Positions 46,301 through 54,281 of a stretch of 64,000 nucleotides of DNA are shown here, piece by piece. Each line of letters begins with the position of its first letter. Position 1 is the stretch's first letter. Under the pieces are notes generated by a model that saw nothing but the letters and a program-made list of their open reading frames with translations, did not search any database and was not told the origin of the DNA. Location of the stretch: assembly GCF_900103545.1 (NCBI RefSeq), contig NZ_FNHH01000003.1, positions 1-64,000 on the forward strand, in the 5' to 3' direction. The translations under genes were made by a program, and so were the position numbers. This stretch comes from Daejeonella rubra. Lineage in GTDB: Bacteria > Bacteroidota > Bacteroidia > Sphingobacteriales > Sphingobacteriaceae.

Positions 46301-47031
46301 TTGCTGATATTAATGCCATAGAATAAACGGATAGATCTGAATATGACAATGGATAAAGAACCGAGAAATATCACTAGTGAAAGCCAATGCAGAATCAGCG
46401 AGAGTAATGATGGGAAAGTAAGCTTTAGGATATTGGTTATTTTTTCAGGGAAAAACAAGTTAAAACCAAATAGCAACGCTGCCATGATCCCTGCTGTTAT
46501 CCAAGCCATGTTTTTTCGCTTAAAACTTCGGATTTTTTTAAACCTTGAATCGGGAATCTTACTGTCTTCCTCGTGATAAAATATCTGTTGCAGGATGCTC
46601 AACTCTATCAGCCGTAATATATCCTCGTTGTTTTTGCTGGCATTCGATTGAGCGGCTTTTTCTTTATTCTCGTCTTTATCTTCTGTTATTGCACTGCTTT
46701 CGGCAAGCTCTTCCTTGAAAGTAGCCAACGAAATTTCCAGGAATACATAATCCTTGTTCTCGTTTTTTTCCTGAAAAGTTTTTAAAATACTGCTTTTACC
46801 CGAACCATATGGCCCAGTCAATGCTATGTTGTAAATAGATTTTTCTTTACGATTATCAAGTGCCCATGTAAGTGCTTCAATATATTGATCAGCGTCCGCA
46901 TCATTTATAGGCGAGAGGGAATGATAGGCAGTGGCTGGTGTTTCTTCGCCCGGTAGCGCTTGCCAGCCGGCAACCATTTTATCCAATTTTTTATGGATGG
47001 CAATAATCGCTTTTTTGAACAGGCGTTTCAT
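43309..47031 (-). CDS. tmn: Tmn-type transmembrane P-loop NTPase (YobI-like), antiphage defence
   Basis: The protein has 1240 residues. The Walker A motif GPYGSGKS is at 73-80 after the KSIYNIALT strand, and Walker B (VVIIEDLDRFRR) is at about 281-292, with two membrane segments at about 175-195 and 207-237 inserted between them. This layout matches the YobI-like/KAP-related membrane NTPases identified as the single-gene Tmn defence system. The remaining 900 residues are helical with no known motif and may sense infection. A PD-(D/E)XK-like gene follows at 6 bp and the ietAS pair precedes it by 340 bp on the same strand. Confidence 0.75.
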   Translation of the reverse strand: MKRLFKKAIIAIHKKLDKMVAGWQALPGEETPATAYHSLSPINDADADQYIEALTWALDNRKEKSIYNIALTGPYGSGKSSILKTFQEKNENKDYVFLEISLATFKEELAESSAITEDKDENKEKAAQSNASKNNEDILRLIELSILQQIFYHEEDSKIPDSRFKKIRSFKRKNMAWITAGIMAALLFGFNLFFPEKITNILKLTFPSLLSLILHWLSLVIFLGSLSIVIFRSIRLFYGINISKFKFNDAEIEIDKSISKSILNNHLDEILYFFDVTGYSVVIIEDLDRFRRAEIFTKLRELNLLINNSKKIKQEVVFIYAVRDEMFQDKDRTKFFDFIVPVIPVINSSNSNEKLAKVITENKYNISGDLIDDIALFIDDMRLLYNITNEYHIYHHLLGSELDQDKLMAMIVYKNIYPDDFVLLSDGKGKLFKLLNNRQQYIGDALTVLNATLKSHKEDLKQIQDIHIKDADQLRMVYLLNYVNKASGFQQFIINGTPRTLLEVANDEDIFAYIIEDKAAYNQYYSQHGYYYITEIQSKIKFKSIEADVDGNQGYDEKLKLINDYWEDREETIKSEIQKLEKQKTAIRHLKLQEILTDKSSNVDIDYTTKQGLLLRLLLRSGYISEDYLDYISLFYEGSITKEDRSFLLNVKSQSALAHDYTLSKMANLISKMRSVDFQQAYLLNYNLLDFMLVNTGYRTQLDNILNQLHDGNDYGTSFIEGFLTNGTNIEVFIRELSAKWPAIWKYVSTGSDLTKERKEEYFKLIIANADLEDIKKIAERSNLADRISVSDNFLSIIPDEERIEQVISTLNLKFKKLEMKDAPQGLLDFVYKGNYYKISPIMLEGFMHIKGDFSRSTFDSANYLAVLNSKMPEMISYIEASINEYVTDVYLVIPTNKKEAESELLSLLNNKEIKLAQLIKVIEAAETKVSDITKVTSLRTDEMLFEESKVRATWHNMIEYFARDKEIISSSLVSFLNNDDNAKALASDSIDITNPSPNLETVEAFMLALVNETGIDNISYEILLPSIRYDYNLDEIKEVGDDKIKLLIEYYIIDPSAENFIKLKAKYPSLRFPFLEKSKADVLANIAAYELDAGDISYILRSESFTPAEKKGVIEAMDADLIINNANILKSIVKLIFDHHPFLVSKQILIAALQQSLPVNDRVRFFNMHYNSFAKADIPVIFKTFPYPYSDIGVLYTSPVIDHDKENGFLATNLKSRGFIANSKDEKKGIRIINFKKDK

Positions 47032-47371
47032 TTATGGTGATAAGGTTAGTTCTTTGTTCTATTGGTTTTGTTGGAATTGCAATTTATCAAAAAAACAACC
47101 AATTATTTTATTCAGTCAAACTGTCAGATTATCAACAGGTTTACCTCTGACTTATAACAAAAATAAAAGGAACAAAAGTATGACTCGCGGAATTGCATAG
47201 GAAAGAAAACAAACGGATGTTAGTGGCAACCATAACGCTAATTTGTGCCTGTATTATAATTTATATACCTCGAACATTTAGGTTGAATTCGGAGCTTAAG
47301 TAAACGTGTTCTTTGTTTCCAAATCGCGAACAAAGAACAGGATTTCTTTTAAGAGGCTAACTGGTTTTTTA
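47032..47371. other. Spacer between ietS and tmn with a hairpin
   Basis: The only structure is a perfect 10-bp stem GTTCTTTGTT / AACAAAGAAC at 47308-47338 (11-nt loop), just below the ietS stop, which may terminate the ietAS transcript. No gene is seen; the promoter of tmn should lie here but I could not assign boxes. Confidence 0.45.
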
Positions 47372-49888
47372 TTAGACGGTGGCCTGAATTTGCTGCTCAA
47401 CTTCAATTTGGTTGACTGCCCGGATCCGTTCGTAGATTTCCAGTTCGCCATCAAGTACTTCGAGGCTTACTGCAAAAGAAAAGGGTACTTCCTCTGACAG
47501 GTCTTTTTCCCATCCTTTGTGACCGGCAACCGCAAAGGATAATTGTTCCGGCAAAGTATTGGATTTAACAACGACCCAGTCTTTCTGCGTTGCACTATCT
47601 TGCCGTTTTAAGCCTTTTACCGTACCCCATATAGGGTTTGACCAGATAGACCATTTGATCGAACTGTTATCCTCTGCCGCGTCAGCTTCGGGATCTTCCA
47701 TGTGTTTCAATACCCTGGCTTTAAACGGTTCGTATAATTCGCCGATCTTCGATGATTCCCAGCTTAACCATGATGACAGGTAAGACTGCGTTCTCCGGCG
47801 TGTCCTCCGGGGCTTGGCAGTATAGCATAAGGTTACCTCAATGAGGATATCAAAATCTTCGCCGGGCCTTCTAAGCTCTTGCGGTATGTTAATCGTATAA
47901 AGGTTGGCAACTCCCGGTTTTACGGTTGCGCTTTCCACCAGCGTGACCCTTCTTTCGGAGTTTTCCGTTGCCCGGTTCAAATTCGGTATACCGTAGCCGA
48001 ACATCCGCATTACGGGCAAGGTAGGCGTTCTAAATAAATTCTGAGGCAGCCTTGCTGATTGAACGATCAGCGTTTTATATAGTAAGGCGCTTTCATTAGG
48101 GAACGCAGCCTGTAACTTGGAAGCAATATGCGTTACCTTTGGGGCAGTAAACGATGTTCCGACCGTTCCCCTGTCAACGCCGGTGCCGCCAGCCCTTACC
48201 AGCAGTGGATTGATCGAGTTTTCATAGGATAGATTGGTGCCCAGCTTTTCCCTGACCCAGTCACCGCCGTATTCGACAACTTCCGGTTTAATGCCTCCCC
48301 ACAGTCCCAAACCGGTTCGTGAGAAGGAGGATATGGTATCACGCTGGCCAAACGAGATTTTGTCCAGGTCTTCAAAATCACCAAGACATACCGATCCCAC
48401 CGTTATCGCAAATTTGCTTTGCGCAGGATCGGCGATACGGCAGCTGGCTTCCAGCAGATACTGGGGGTAGCTTCGTCCGGCAGCCATGTGTTCCATGATA
48501 CCGGGATTGGTTACTACACCTGTTGTTTTCTTCAGATTACCGGCAGATACGATGAACAGCACCTCTTCCTCGTGGGATAGTTGGTCAATAGCCGCTGCCC
48601 AGGGAGACATATGCACCAAACGGCAGGGTATGGTCGTATTTATGGATAGGTTAAATATTTTTGAGCTATCAAAATTGTAAACGATATCACCCATTAACGC
48701 TGGAGGATAAAGCTGGGACGACATCATGTTATCGCGGTTCAACACCCTGGCATTTAAAATAAAACAATGCAACTGGTGCGTTCCCTGAGCGGGGATATCT
48801 TCTCCGTACAGCACGGCTCCCGTAACCCTGGTACCGTGGCCCCCCTGCGGAACCAGATCCGCCGTTGTGGCATCAAAAGGATCATAGTTCATAGATTCGC
48901 CTGTAAGTAACGCAGGCGCTATCAGGCGATGGTTCTCCTGGATCCCGCTGTCAATGATACATATTTTAGGGGCGTTCGCTTGCGGGGCTATAATGTCCAG
49001 GTCATTCTCAACCACCTCCCCATCAATGATCAAAGGTGCATCGACCTCGGTATATTCGATTACTTCAAAGACATAAGGATAATTCAGGACAAAATCCTTT
49101 AACGCCTGCCCCGGCAAAGTCACCCGGAAACAAAAGCTGTCATCGAACTGCACACTTTCCGGGTTAATATCGGCACTGTAGACTGATAAAAACTCCTGGA
49201 TCGATTCCTGGCGTTCATCGGCAAGATCAGATTTTTGCAGCTCTATTTCCTGAACTTTTGTTTCCCATCTTGCAAGCCTTACCTGGTAGTGCTGTTCCGT
49301 TTCGTCCTCATCCATTACAGGCTGAGGGGGCTTGGCGATATAACAGGCCACAGAAACGTCAACAACGAACGTGTCGTCATCGGCGATATTCGGCCATTTT
49401 TCATAAAGATCTTCAGAAAGAATTTGCTGGGCACGCCACTGGTTACCGGCAACGATCTGCCATAACTGCGCAGCCTGGTTCTTAAATTTTCCCTGCTCGT
49501 TAATAAACTTATCGATCTTGTCATGTAAAGAGGTGAAGCCATCGCTGCTGGCACCGATGATAAAGCCATCCAGTTCTTCTGCAATGATCTCAATTCCCAT
49601 GCTGCGAAGGGATTCGATATTAAACAAGCTGGTATCAACCTGTAAAAATATGGGGATGGCATCCTGACCGGGCAGATCCGGTAAACCTGCTGCTCTCCGC
49701 TCGTCGATGACCTTGTTCCGGTCATCTTTCAGTCCTGTAGTGATGTTTATCAGATTTTGTCCGTGCTGCCCCCTGTTTGCAAGGTTATTGCTGGTTCGGG
49801 GGTCGAGATCATTGCTTCCCCCGCCTTTCGGTGGTTTATGGACACCGGTAATGGTTTGCACTAATGGCAGGTGTGGGAATTCTGCCAT
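47372..49888 (-). CDS. ietS: IetS-like subtilase (S8 peptidase) of an ietAS defence pair
   Basis: This 838-residue protein has no signal peptide, so it is cytoplasmic. The S8 triad is intact: Asp313 in ICIIDSGIQENH, His351 in QGGHGTRVTG and Ser579 in VGTSFTAPKV, with the oxyanion Asn451 in SAGN. A long N-terminal domain (1-300) and a C-terminal domain (about 640-838) flank the protease. The gene starts directly after the stop of the AAA ATPase with no gap. An AAA ATPase plus subtilase is the composition of ietAS, reported as an antiphage system, in which the ATPase presumably gates the protease. Confidence 0.8.
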   Translation of the reverse strand: MAEFPHLPLVQTITGVHKPPKGGGSNDLDPRTSNNLANRGQHGQNLINITTGLKDDRNKVIDERRAAGLPDLPGQDAIPIFLQVDTSLFNIESLRSMGIEIIAEELDGFIIGASSDGFTSLHDKIDKFINEQGKFKNQAAQLWQIVAGNQWRAQQILSEDLYEKWPNIADDDTFVVDVSVACYIAKPPQPVMDEDETEQHYQVRLARWETKVQEIELQKSDLADERQESIQEFLSVYSADINPESVQFDDSFCFRVTLPGQALKDFVLNYPYVFEVIEYTEVDAPLIIDGEVVENDLDIIAPQANAPKICIIDSGIQENHRLIAPALLTGESMNYDPFDATTADLVPQGGHGTRVTGAVLYGEDIPAQGTHQLHCFILNARVLNRDNMMSSQLYPPALMGDIVYNFDSSKIFNLSINTTIPCRLVHMSPWAAAIDQLSHEEEVLFIVSAGNLKKTTGVVTNPGIMEHMAAGRSYPQYLLEASCRIADPAQSKFAITVGSVCLGDFEDLDKISFGQRDTISSFSRTGLGLWGGIKPEVVEYGGDWVREKLGTNLSYENSINPLLVRAGGTGVDRGTVGTSFTAPKVTHIASKLQAAFPNESALLYKTLIVQSARLPQNLFRTPTLPVMRMFGYGIPNLNRATENSERRVTLVESATVKPGVANLYTINIPQELRRPGEDFDILIEVTLCYTAKPRRTRRRTQSYLSSWLSWESSKIGELYEPFKARVLKHMEDPEADAAEDNSSIKWSIWSNPIWGTVKGLKRQDSATQKDWVVVKSNTLPEQLSFAVAGHKGWEKDLSEEVPFSFAVSLEVLDGELEIYERIRAVNQIEVEQQIQATV

Positions 49889-50887
49889 TTATGATTTGAT
49901 ATATAATTGATTCTCTTTTAAAGATTCATCAAAATAGCAGGCATCAACACTGTCATTGCCTTTTATAACGGAAAGCTTGGCCGCATCGTTGGCTATTTTT
50001 ACGATCAGGGCGGCAGAGAAGCCAATCATTTTTCCGGCTAAGACACTCCATTTTATATCTTTGGACGTTTTGATAGATCCCAAAGTGGATTTCAAAATTT
50101 CAGTGATTTCAGACTTGCCGGGTTTAGGCATCTCGATAATATCGTCAAACCTCCTGAACAAAGCCCGGTCAATGGAACCTTCCAAATTGGTAGTTGCGAT
50201 AATGATCCCCGGCCCGTCATAATCTTCCAGCACATTTAATAGAATATTGACTACCCGGTGCATTTCGCCAACATCCTGTTTATTGTCACGCGCTTTGGCG
50301 ATAAAGTCAAATTCATCTAACAACAGGACACAAGGGTAGCTTTTGATAGCTTCAAAAAGCAGTTTCAGATTCGATGCCGATTCACCCAGGTATGAGGATA
50401 TGATGGCTTCAAATTTTACCTTTAAAAAAGGCAATCCGATATTCCAAGCAATCCTTTCTGCGCTCATGCTTTTACCGCAGCCGGGAGAACCGTGCATTAA
50501 GATCCTTTTCCTCGGCTTTAATCCAAAATGGGCCAGGCGCTCACGGGCAACGTATTCTTTTTCTATGCGCTGGATCTTTTCTTCAACCTCCGGAGACAGG
50601 ATCATTTCATAACGAAGCTGTTCACGGGGTATCTCGTTGGCTAAGGGTATATTGTTTCTTTTGTCGGTAGGGATGCTAACGTGACTGCCAAGTATGTTTT
50701 TGAGTTCACCTTTAAAAGATTGGTGATAATTAATATTCTTGTCAAGTATGTTTTTTAGACGGTCAGCTAAGCGCATGTGTCCCTTCTTGCGTTCATCATC
50801 AATAATAACCTCGGCGACTTTAACTATATCGTCCTTTGGCTCCCCATCGATGGAACGGAACAATCTGATCATTAAGTCCTGGTTCAT
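49889..50887 (-). CDS. ietA: IetA-like AAA+ ATPase of an ietAS defence pair
   Basis: The protein has 332 residues. The AAA core has Walker A GSPGCGKS (133-140), Walker B VLLLDEFDF (187-195), sensor 1 IIATTN and arginine-finger region RALFRRFD. The pore-loop-like segment SSYLGESASN resembles FtsH/Cdc48 relatives. The N-terminal 95 residues (RLADRLKNILDKNINYHQSF) probably bind the partner. Its stop codon is immediately followed by the subtilase start, so the pair is made together. By analogy with ietAS, it is part of a phage-triggered proteolytic system. Confidence 0.8.
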   Translation of the reverse strand: MNQDLMIRLFRSIDGEPKDDIVKVAEVIIDDERKKGHMRLADRLKNILDKNINYHQSFKGELKNILGSHVSIPTDKRNNIPLANEIPREQLRYEMILSPEVEEKIQRIEKEYVARERLAHFGLKPRKRILMHGSPGCGKSMSAERIAWNIGLPFLKVKFEAIISSYLGESASNLKLLFEAIKSYPCVLLLDEFDFIAKARDNKQDVGEMHRVVNILLNVLEDYDGPGIIIATTNLEGSIDRALFRRFDDIIEMPKPGKSEITEILKSTLGSIKTSKDIKWSVLAGKMIGFSAALIVKIANDAAKLSVIKGNDSVDACYFDESLKENQLYIKS

Positions 50888-51503
50888 AATAAAATGTTTC
50901 TTGTAACGATGATTTTAACGTTCTTTAAATATATAAAATTACTTTTTATATCTAGCGCAAAGGTACTTTATAATGGTCAAGATCGCGACCAAATTGCCGA
51001 GTATTTAAGTACCGTCCCTATGTTTCGCGGGCAACATTATTTGCTATCACCCTAAATATTTATTTAGTTACCATGCCTATTACTTAGTCCTATTGGGGTT
51101 ATTTATCACAGCTATCTGGGACAAATACCAGTCATCCGATGCTATTAACAGTTTATTGACGCACTGTAAGGAACGATTATTTATTTCGATAACCCCCCTT
51201 AGCTTCGATATAAACTTTTGTCATATATTTAACGGGGTGTCTTTCAGAAGAGCAATTGTCCATCGCCGCATCTGTGATCAACAGGCAATGCTTTGCGGAT
51301 AAGGTGAAAGCAAAACCCATCCGTGAACTTCGTATTATAAGTCAATTGATCGTTGGCTGCAGAAAACCCAGGATTGTCAGAAGTGATGAAATATGGTCCA
51401 TCATCTTAAGATGAGTCATTTACTTTGTTGTTTGTACTAAATTTTGTAAATTTGAGAAAGCGTTATCTATGTAATTTGGTTAGCCAATTAGAGCAATAAG
51501 GCA
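50888..51503. other. Gap between the defence island and the conjugative element
   Basis: I see no convincing gene. A 69-codon frame at 51093-51302 has unlikely composition. The right end carries a promoter at 51424-51454. No integrase or att-like repeat was identified, although this is where the boundary of the element might be expected. Confidence 0.4.
51424..51454 (+). promoter_or_regulatory. Bacteroidota promoter before the small membrane protein
   Basis: TTTG (51424-51427), a 19-bp spacer and TAAATTTG (51447-51454) match the -33/-7 consensus exactly, 49 bp before the ATG. Confidence 0.65.
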
Positions 51504-51731
51504 ATGAGGGCAATACTTCTTTTCCTACTCACCTCAATTATCGTTACCGGCATTATGCTGGCTGGTATAAGCATGAAGAACTCCACGATTGCTGTTCCTG
51601 TTGCTTTTGGAGTATTGTTTATGTTTGTGTTATATCTTAACTCCAGATCGAAAAAACACGCTCAGCGTAAACAGAAAGAGCGTCAGTTCGAGCAATGGAT
51701 TTATGACCAAAAGAAACGTCATTCATATTAA
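51504..51731 (+). CDS. Small membrane protein of unknown function
   Basis: The protein has 75 residues with two predicted membrane segments (about 3-21 and 29-46) followed by a highly charged helix rich in Lys, Arg and Gln (SRSKKHAQRKQKERQFEQW). It has a consensus promoter and a plausible start. No family was recognised. The topology resembles small membrane anchors or type I toxin-like proteins, but that is speculation. Confidence 0.55.
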   Translation: MRAILLFLLTSIIVTGIMLAGISMKNSTIAVPVAFGVLFMFVLYLNSRSKKHAQRKQKERQFEQWIYDQKKRHSY

Positions 51732-51827
51732 TTTTTCTTTTTTAGCTAGTAAATAATTTTTTTATTCACCTTCCATTTTCATATAAGCACCCGTTTTTTC
51801 CTTGCTCCCAGACCAATGTTTTTGTTT

Positions 51828-51851
51828 ACCCCCATAATAGCTAATGGGGGT
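51828..51851. terminator. Hairpin between convergent genes
   Basis: ACCCCCAT and ATGGGGGT form an 8-bp GC-rich stem with an 8-nt loop between two converging small genes. Confidence 0.45.
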
Positions 51852-51910
51852 TCGTAATCTTAGTGTACCCATACTGGAAAAATTTAAGTGAAAATTGGAT
51901 CTGAGTTTGG

Positions 51911-52111
51911 TCAGAGGATATCATTTATAGTAAAATCCACTGGTTTATCATCAATTAGAAGTGTAATCCGGCATTTGTAACCGGGGGTACCCATACTTTC
52001 AACCTTGAATCTTTTGCCTGACAAATTATAATAGGGAGAGACTGGATCCAGATTTAGCGTAGCTGTTCCGGATGCTCTGACCCGGTCGACCTTTTGTAGT
52101 AAACGTTTCAT
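51911..52111 (-). CDS. Short conserved-looking protein of the conjugative element
   Basis: This 66-residue protein starts MKRLLQKVDRVRASGTATLN and ends DFTINDIL. It looks like a small all-beta fold, has no signal peptide, and its residues are well distributed as in a real protein. It lies downstream of the structured RNA region and the 292-residue gene, all on the minus strand. The function is unknown. Confidence 0.55.
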   Translation of the reverse strand: MKRLLQKVDRVRASGTATLNLDPVSPYYNLSGKRFKVESMGTPGYKCRITLLIDDKPVDFTINDIL

Positions 52112-52150
52112 TTTATAAGATTTAAAAAGTGATAATAATCAGCCTCCTAG

Positions 52151-52330
52151 CGGGCGGGAATGATAAAGCCTGGTATGAACAGCCCAGCCGTTTGAAAAAC
52201 GGAAAGGGGTAAGACTGTTCTTACCAGGCGTGGGTGCCTGAAGGTGTGCGGAAATCCCGGCGCTAAAGCGTACCCAGTGTAAGCGTGGTACCTATGCGCA
52301 AAGGGATACCCGCTCTCCTGCAAGGCCAGG
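52151..52330. ncRNA. Structured RNA candidate with two long hairpins
   Basis: Hairpin A: GCCTGGTATGAACAG (52168-52182) pairs with CTGTTCTTACCAGGC (52215-52229), 14 of 15 bases, and contains an inner perfect stem CCGTTT-GAA-AAACGG (52188-52202). Hairpin B (about 52248-52314) is built from successive paired blocks GCGG/CCGC, ATCCC/GGGAT, GCGC/GCGC and GTACC/GGTAC with internal loops. The region is non-coding and GC-richer than its surroundings. The neighbouring genes are both on the minus strand, so transcription from the minus strand is likely, but the hairpins work either way. I could not match it to a named RNA family. Confidence 0.55.
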
Positions 52331-52344
52331 GAAATTACAGGGAC

Positions 52345-53223
52345 TTACCTTCCAATAGTTTTGGCGCTTTCCAGTTCCGGCTCTTGCTTCCACGGTTGTT
52401 CCGTCTGTTCCGGAGCTGACTGGGTTACAGCATTTTTTCTATCTTTTACCCCAGCTGAAGTTTCCGCTTTTGCGGTTTGAGCGGCCGCTCTTTCAGGAAA
52501 GATCTCTTCATCGCGGATCTCTCTCCTGTTTTTGTCGTAGATATCAATGGTTTTCATCTGAGGGTTAGCGGCAAGCATTACCGGAATTGACTTTTTTCCG
52601 ATAGTGAGTTCCGCATCCTGGAAGTTGCCGTATCTTAAGGTTTTTAATATTTCTTCCTTTTTGGTTGCATCTTCTAAACCTTTCAACGGATATTTAGCCA
52701 AGCTATCCGACAAGTTGTATTGATATTCGGGGTAAAATGTGCGTAATGGGTGGTTACCATAAGCATCGGTAACGTCAAGATTTAATTTAAACCATACCCT
52801 TGTTTTCTCAGGCTTTTCAGCAGTCTTTTCTTCGCTGTTCTGTTTTGGATAAACATCCTTTTCAAAAGCTAATCCCGATAATAGTTTCCATGCCTGCAAA
52901 GCCGTGATACGATGATCTCTTTCCAAGTCAAATGTTTGTATGCGAGGTACAGGCTCTCCTTGTTTACGCAGGGTAACCAGATAATCATTCAGAAAGTATA
53001 TATCATTTTCTTTTGCTTTGTTAAAATTTAGCTCAAAGCGGATATGATCAGTCCTTGGTATGTTCTGATCTTTTACTTCAGCGGGCCTATGAGTATTGTT
53101 TAGACCCAAGGTAAACCGAGGAATCTCCCGGCGTATAGCAGTTTCCAGGACATCATTAAGCCGGGTTCCAAAACCCAGGTTGTCCAGAACTTTTTTAAGG
53201 TAATCGAGATTTTTTTCGTTCAT
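52345..53223 (-). CDS. Conjugative-element accessory protein, unknown function
   Basis: The 292-residue soluble protein has a central region HIRFELNFNKAKENDIYFLN followed by LVTLRKQGEPVPRIQTFDLE and a long low-complexity Gln/Glu/Lys tail (from about 235). Composition and context (next to DUF4099, Toprim-like and ArdC-like genes) are those of accessory genes in Bacteroidota integrative elements. No catalytic motif was found. Confidence 0.7.
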   Translation of the reverse strand: MNEKNLDYLKKVLDNLGFGTRLNDVLETAIRREIPRFTLGLNNTHRPAEVKDQNIPRTDHIRFELNFNKAKENDIYFLNDYLVTLRKQGEPVPRIQTFDLERDHRITALQAWKLLSGLAFEKDVYPKQNSEEKTAEKPEKTRVWFKLNLDVTDAYGNHPLRTFYPEYQYNLSDSLAKYPLKGLEDATKKEEILKTLRYGNFQDAELTIGKKSIPVMLAANPQMKTIDIYDKNRREIRDEEIFPERAAAQTAKAETSAGVKDRKNAVTQSAPEQTEQPWKQEPELESAKTIGR

Positions 53224-53276
53224 GATAATTTGATTTTAATAAGTGAATAAATAGAAAATTGAAAAAACAGTGATGA

Positions 53277-53609
53277 TTAAAAGAGGCTCATTTGATTGGT
53301 TGGAGATCTAGGCTCATAGCCGTTTTCTTTTGCCAGCATCTCACCGATTTCGGTTACAAGCTGCTGTACTGTTTCATAGGTGGTATCTTCCAGGAGGACA
53401 CTGTGAAAGAAATGTGAACGATATCCAGTTTCGCTGATAATTTTAGAGTCAGAACGGAATTCGATGTGGCTAACAAGTGGACCTTCATCTTTAAGCTTTA
53501 GTTGCTCTTCTTTAATTCTTGGCCAGTAATACGCATAGTTCACGTCAACCTCATGGCCAAATATGTTTACTTTCAACAACGTGTTGATCTTAAATTGCTC
53601 GGGAATCAT
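53277..53609 (-). CDS. Small conjugative-element protein, unknown function
   Basis: The protein has 110 residues from MIPEQFKINTLLKVNIFGHE. A longer frame would extend upstream to 53795, but it overlaps the better supported Toprim-like gene, so I use the internal ATG 31 bp after that gene's stop. The C-terminus reads YEPRSPTNQMSLF. No family was recognised. Confidence 0.6.
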   Translation of the reverse strand: MIPEQFKINTLLKVNIFGHEVDVNYAYYWPRIKEEQLKLKDEGPLVSHIEFRSDSKIISETGYRSHFFHSVLLEDTTYETVQQLVTEIGEMLAKENGYEPRSPTNQMSLF

Positions 53610-53640
53610 AAGTTTAGTATTTAGAAAGACTATCTTTTTA

Positions 53641-54279
53641 TTAGGATACTTCTTTGAGAAGCTCAAGAAAAGAGACAAACCCTGCTTTTGGTTTATGGGT
53701 ACGGATGCCCGCCCGAAGACTGCTTTTTTGTTCAAAGAGGTGAAGAGAAAATATTGGCTCGGGTATTCGGAAAGTCTTACTGTTGTACTGTGCAATAATT
53801 ATATCCTGATGCATATGAAAATGAGCATCCTTTCCTTTAGCCCATAAAGCAACTTTGCAGTCCGCGATCCTTCCTAATACATCATTTCCAAAAACAGTAT
53901 GTAGACGGGCGTTAGGAAATCTGAACCGGAGTGCCTCAACCTGGCTGGCGACAGGACACAAACCAACTGCTGAAAATGCAACGTTGTCCGGCCTTGACAG
54001 CCAACCAGTATTCATAGTGCAAAAACTAAGGGCTTCTATCGCTGAATAAAAAAGAATGTTATGTCTAACAGTATGTGGGTGAAGGTCACCCGCGCACCAA
54101 ATCCCGGTTGTTGACGGAATAAGACTACCATGTGCATTTAGGACTTCCCTTTTTTTTCGGTTAATTGCCTGATCTATATAGGAAAACTGCAATTCTGTCT
54201 TAGAGCTTACTTCCAGCCAGGGTTCAAAAAAATCCTGCACTTCGGGCTTGATACCCAAAGCCGCTACAAAGGGGAGCAT
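53641..54279 (-). CDS. Toprim-like conjugative-element protein
   Basis: The protein has 212 residues. The pattern LPFVAALGIKPEVQDFFEPW, then ...IWCAGDLHPHTVRHNILFYS-AIEAL, and late VFGNDVLGRIADCKVALWAK corresponds to a group of Bacteroidota mobile-element proteins with a Toprim-like core (acidic AIEAL strand and the D-x-L-G-R-I-A-D loop). These are probably DNA-processing proteins; no primase zinc motif is present. It starts 2 bp after the upstream gene's stop, so the two are coupled. The family recognition is from memory and moderate. Confidence 0.65.
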   Translation of the reverse strand: MLPFVAALGIKPEVQDFFEPWLEVSSKTELQFSYIDQAINRKKREVLNAHGSLIPSTTGIWCAGDLHPHTVRHNILFYSAIEALSFCTMNTGWLSRPDNVAFSAVGLCPVASQVEALRFRFPNARLHTVFGNDVLGRIADCKVALWAKGKDAHFHMHQDIIIAQYNSKTFRIPEPIFSLHLFEQKSSLRAGIRTHKPKAGFVSFLELLKEVS

Positions 54280-54281
54280 GA

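Noticed and set aside
51093..51302. 69-codon open frame in the gap right of ietA
   Set aside because: The residue composition looks random, no start signal is present, and no relative was recognised.
53610..53795. N-terminal extension of the 110-residue gene
   Set aside because: It would overlap the Toprim-like gene in another frame; the internal ATG at 53609 removes the conflict.
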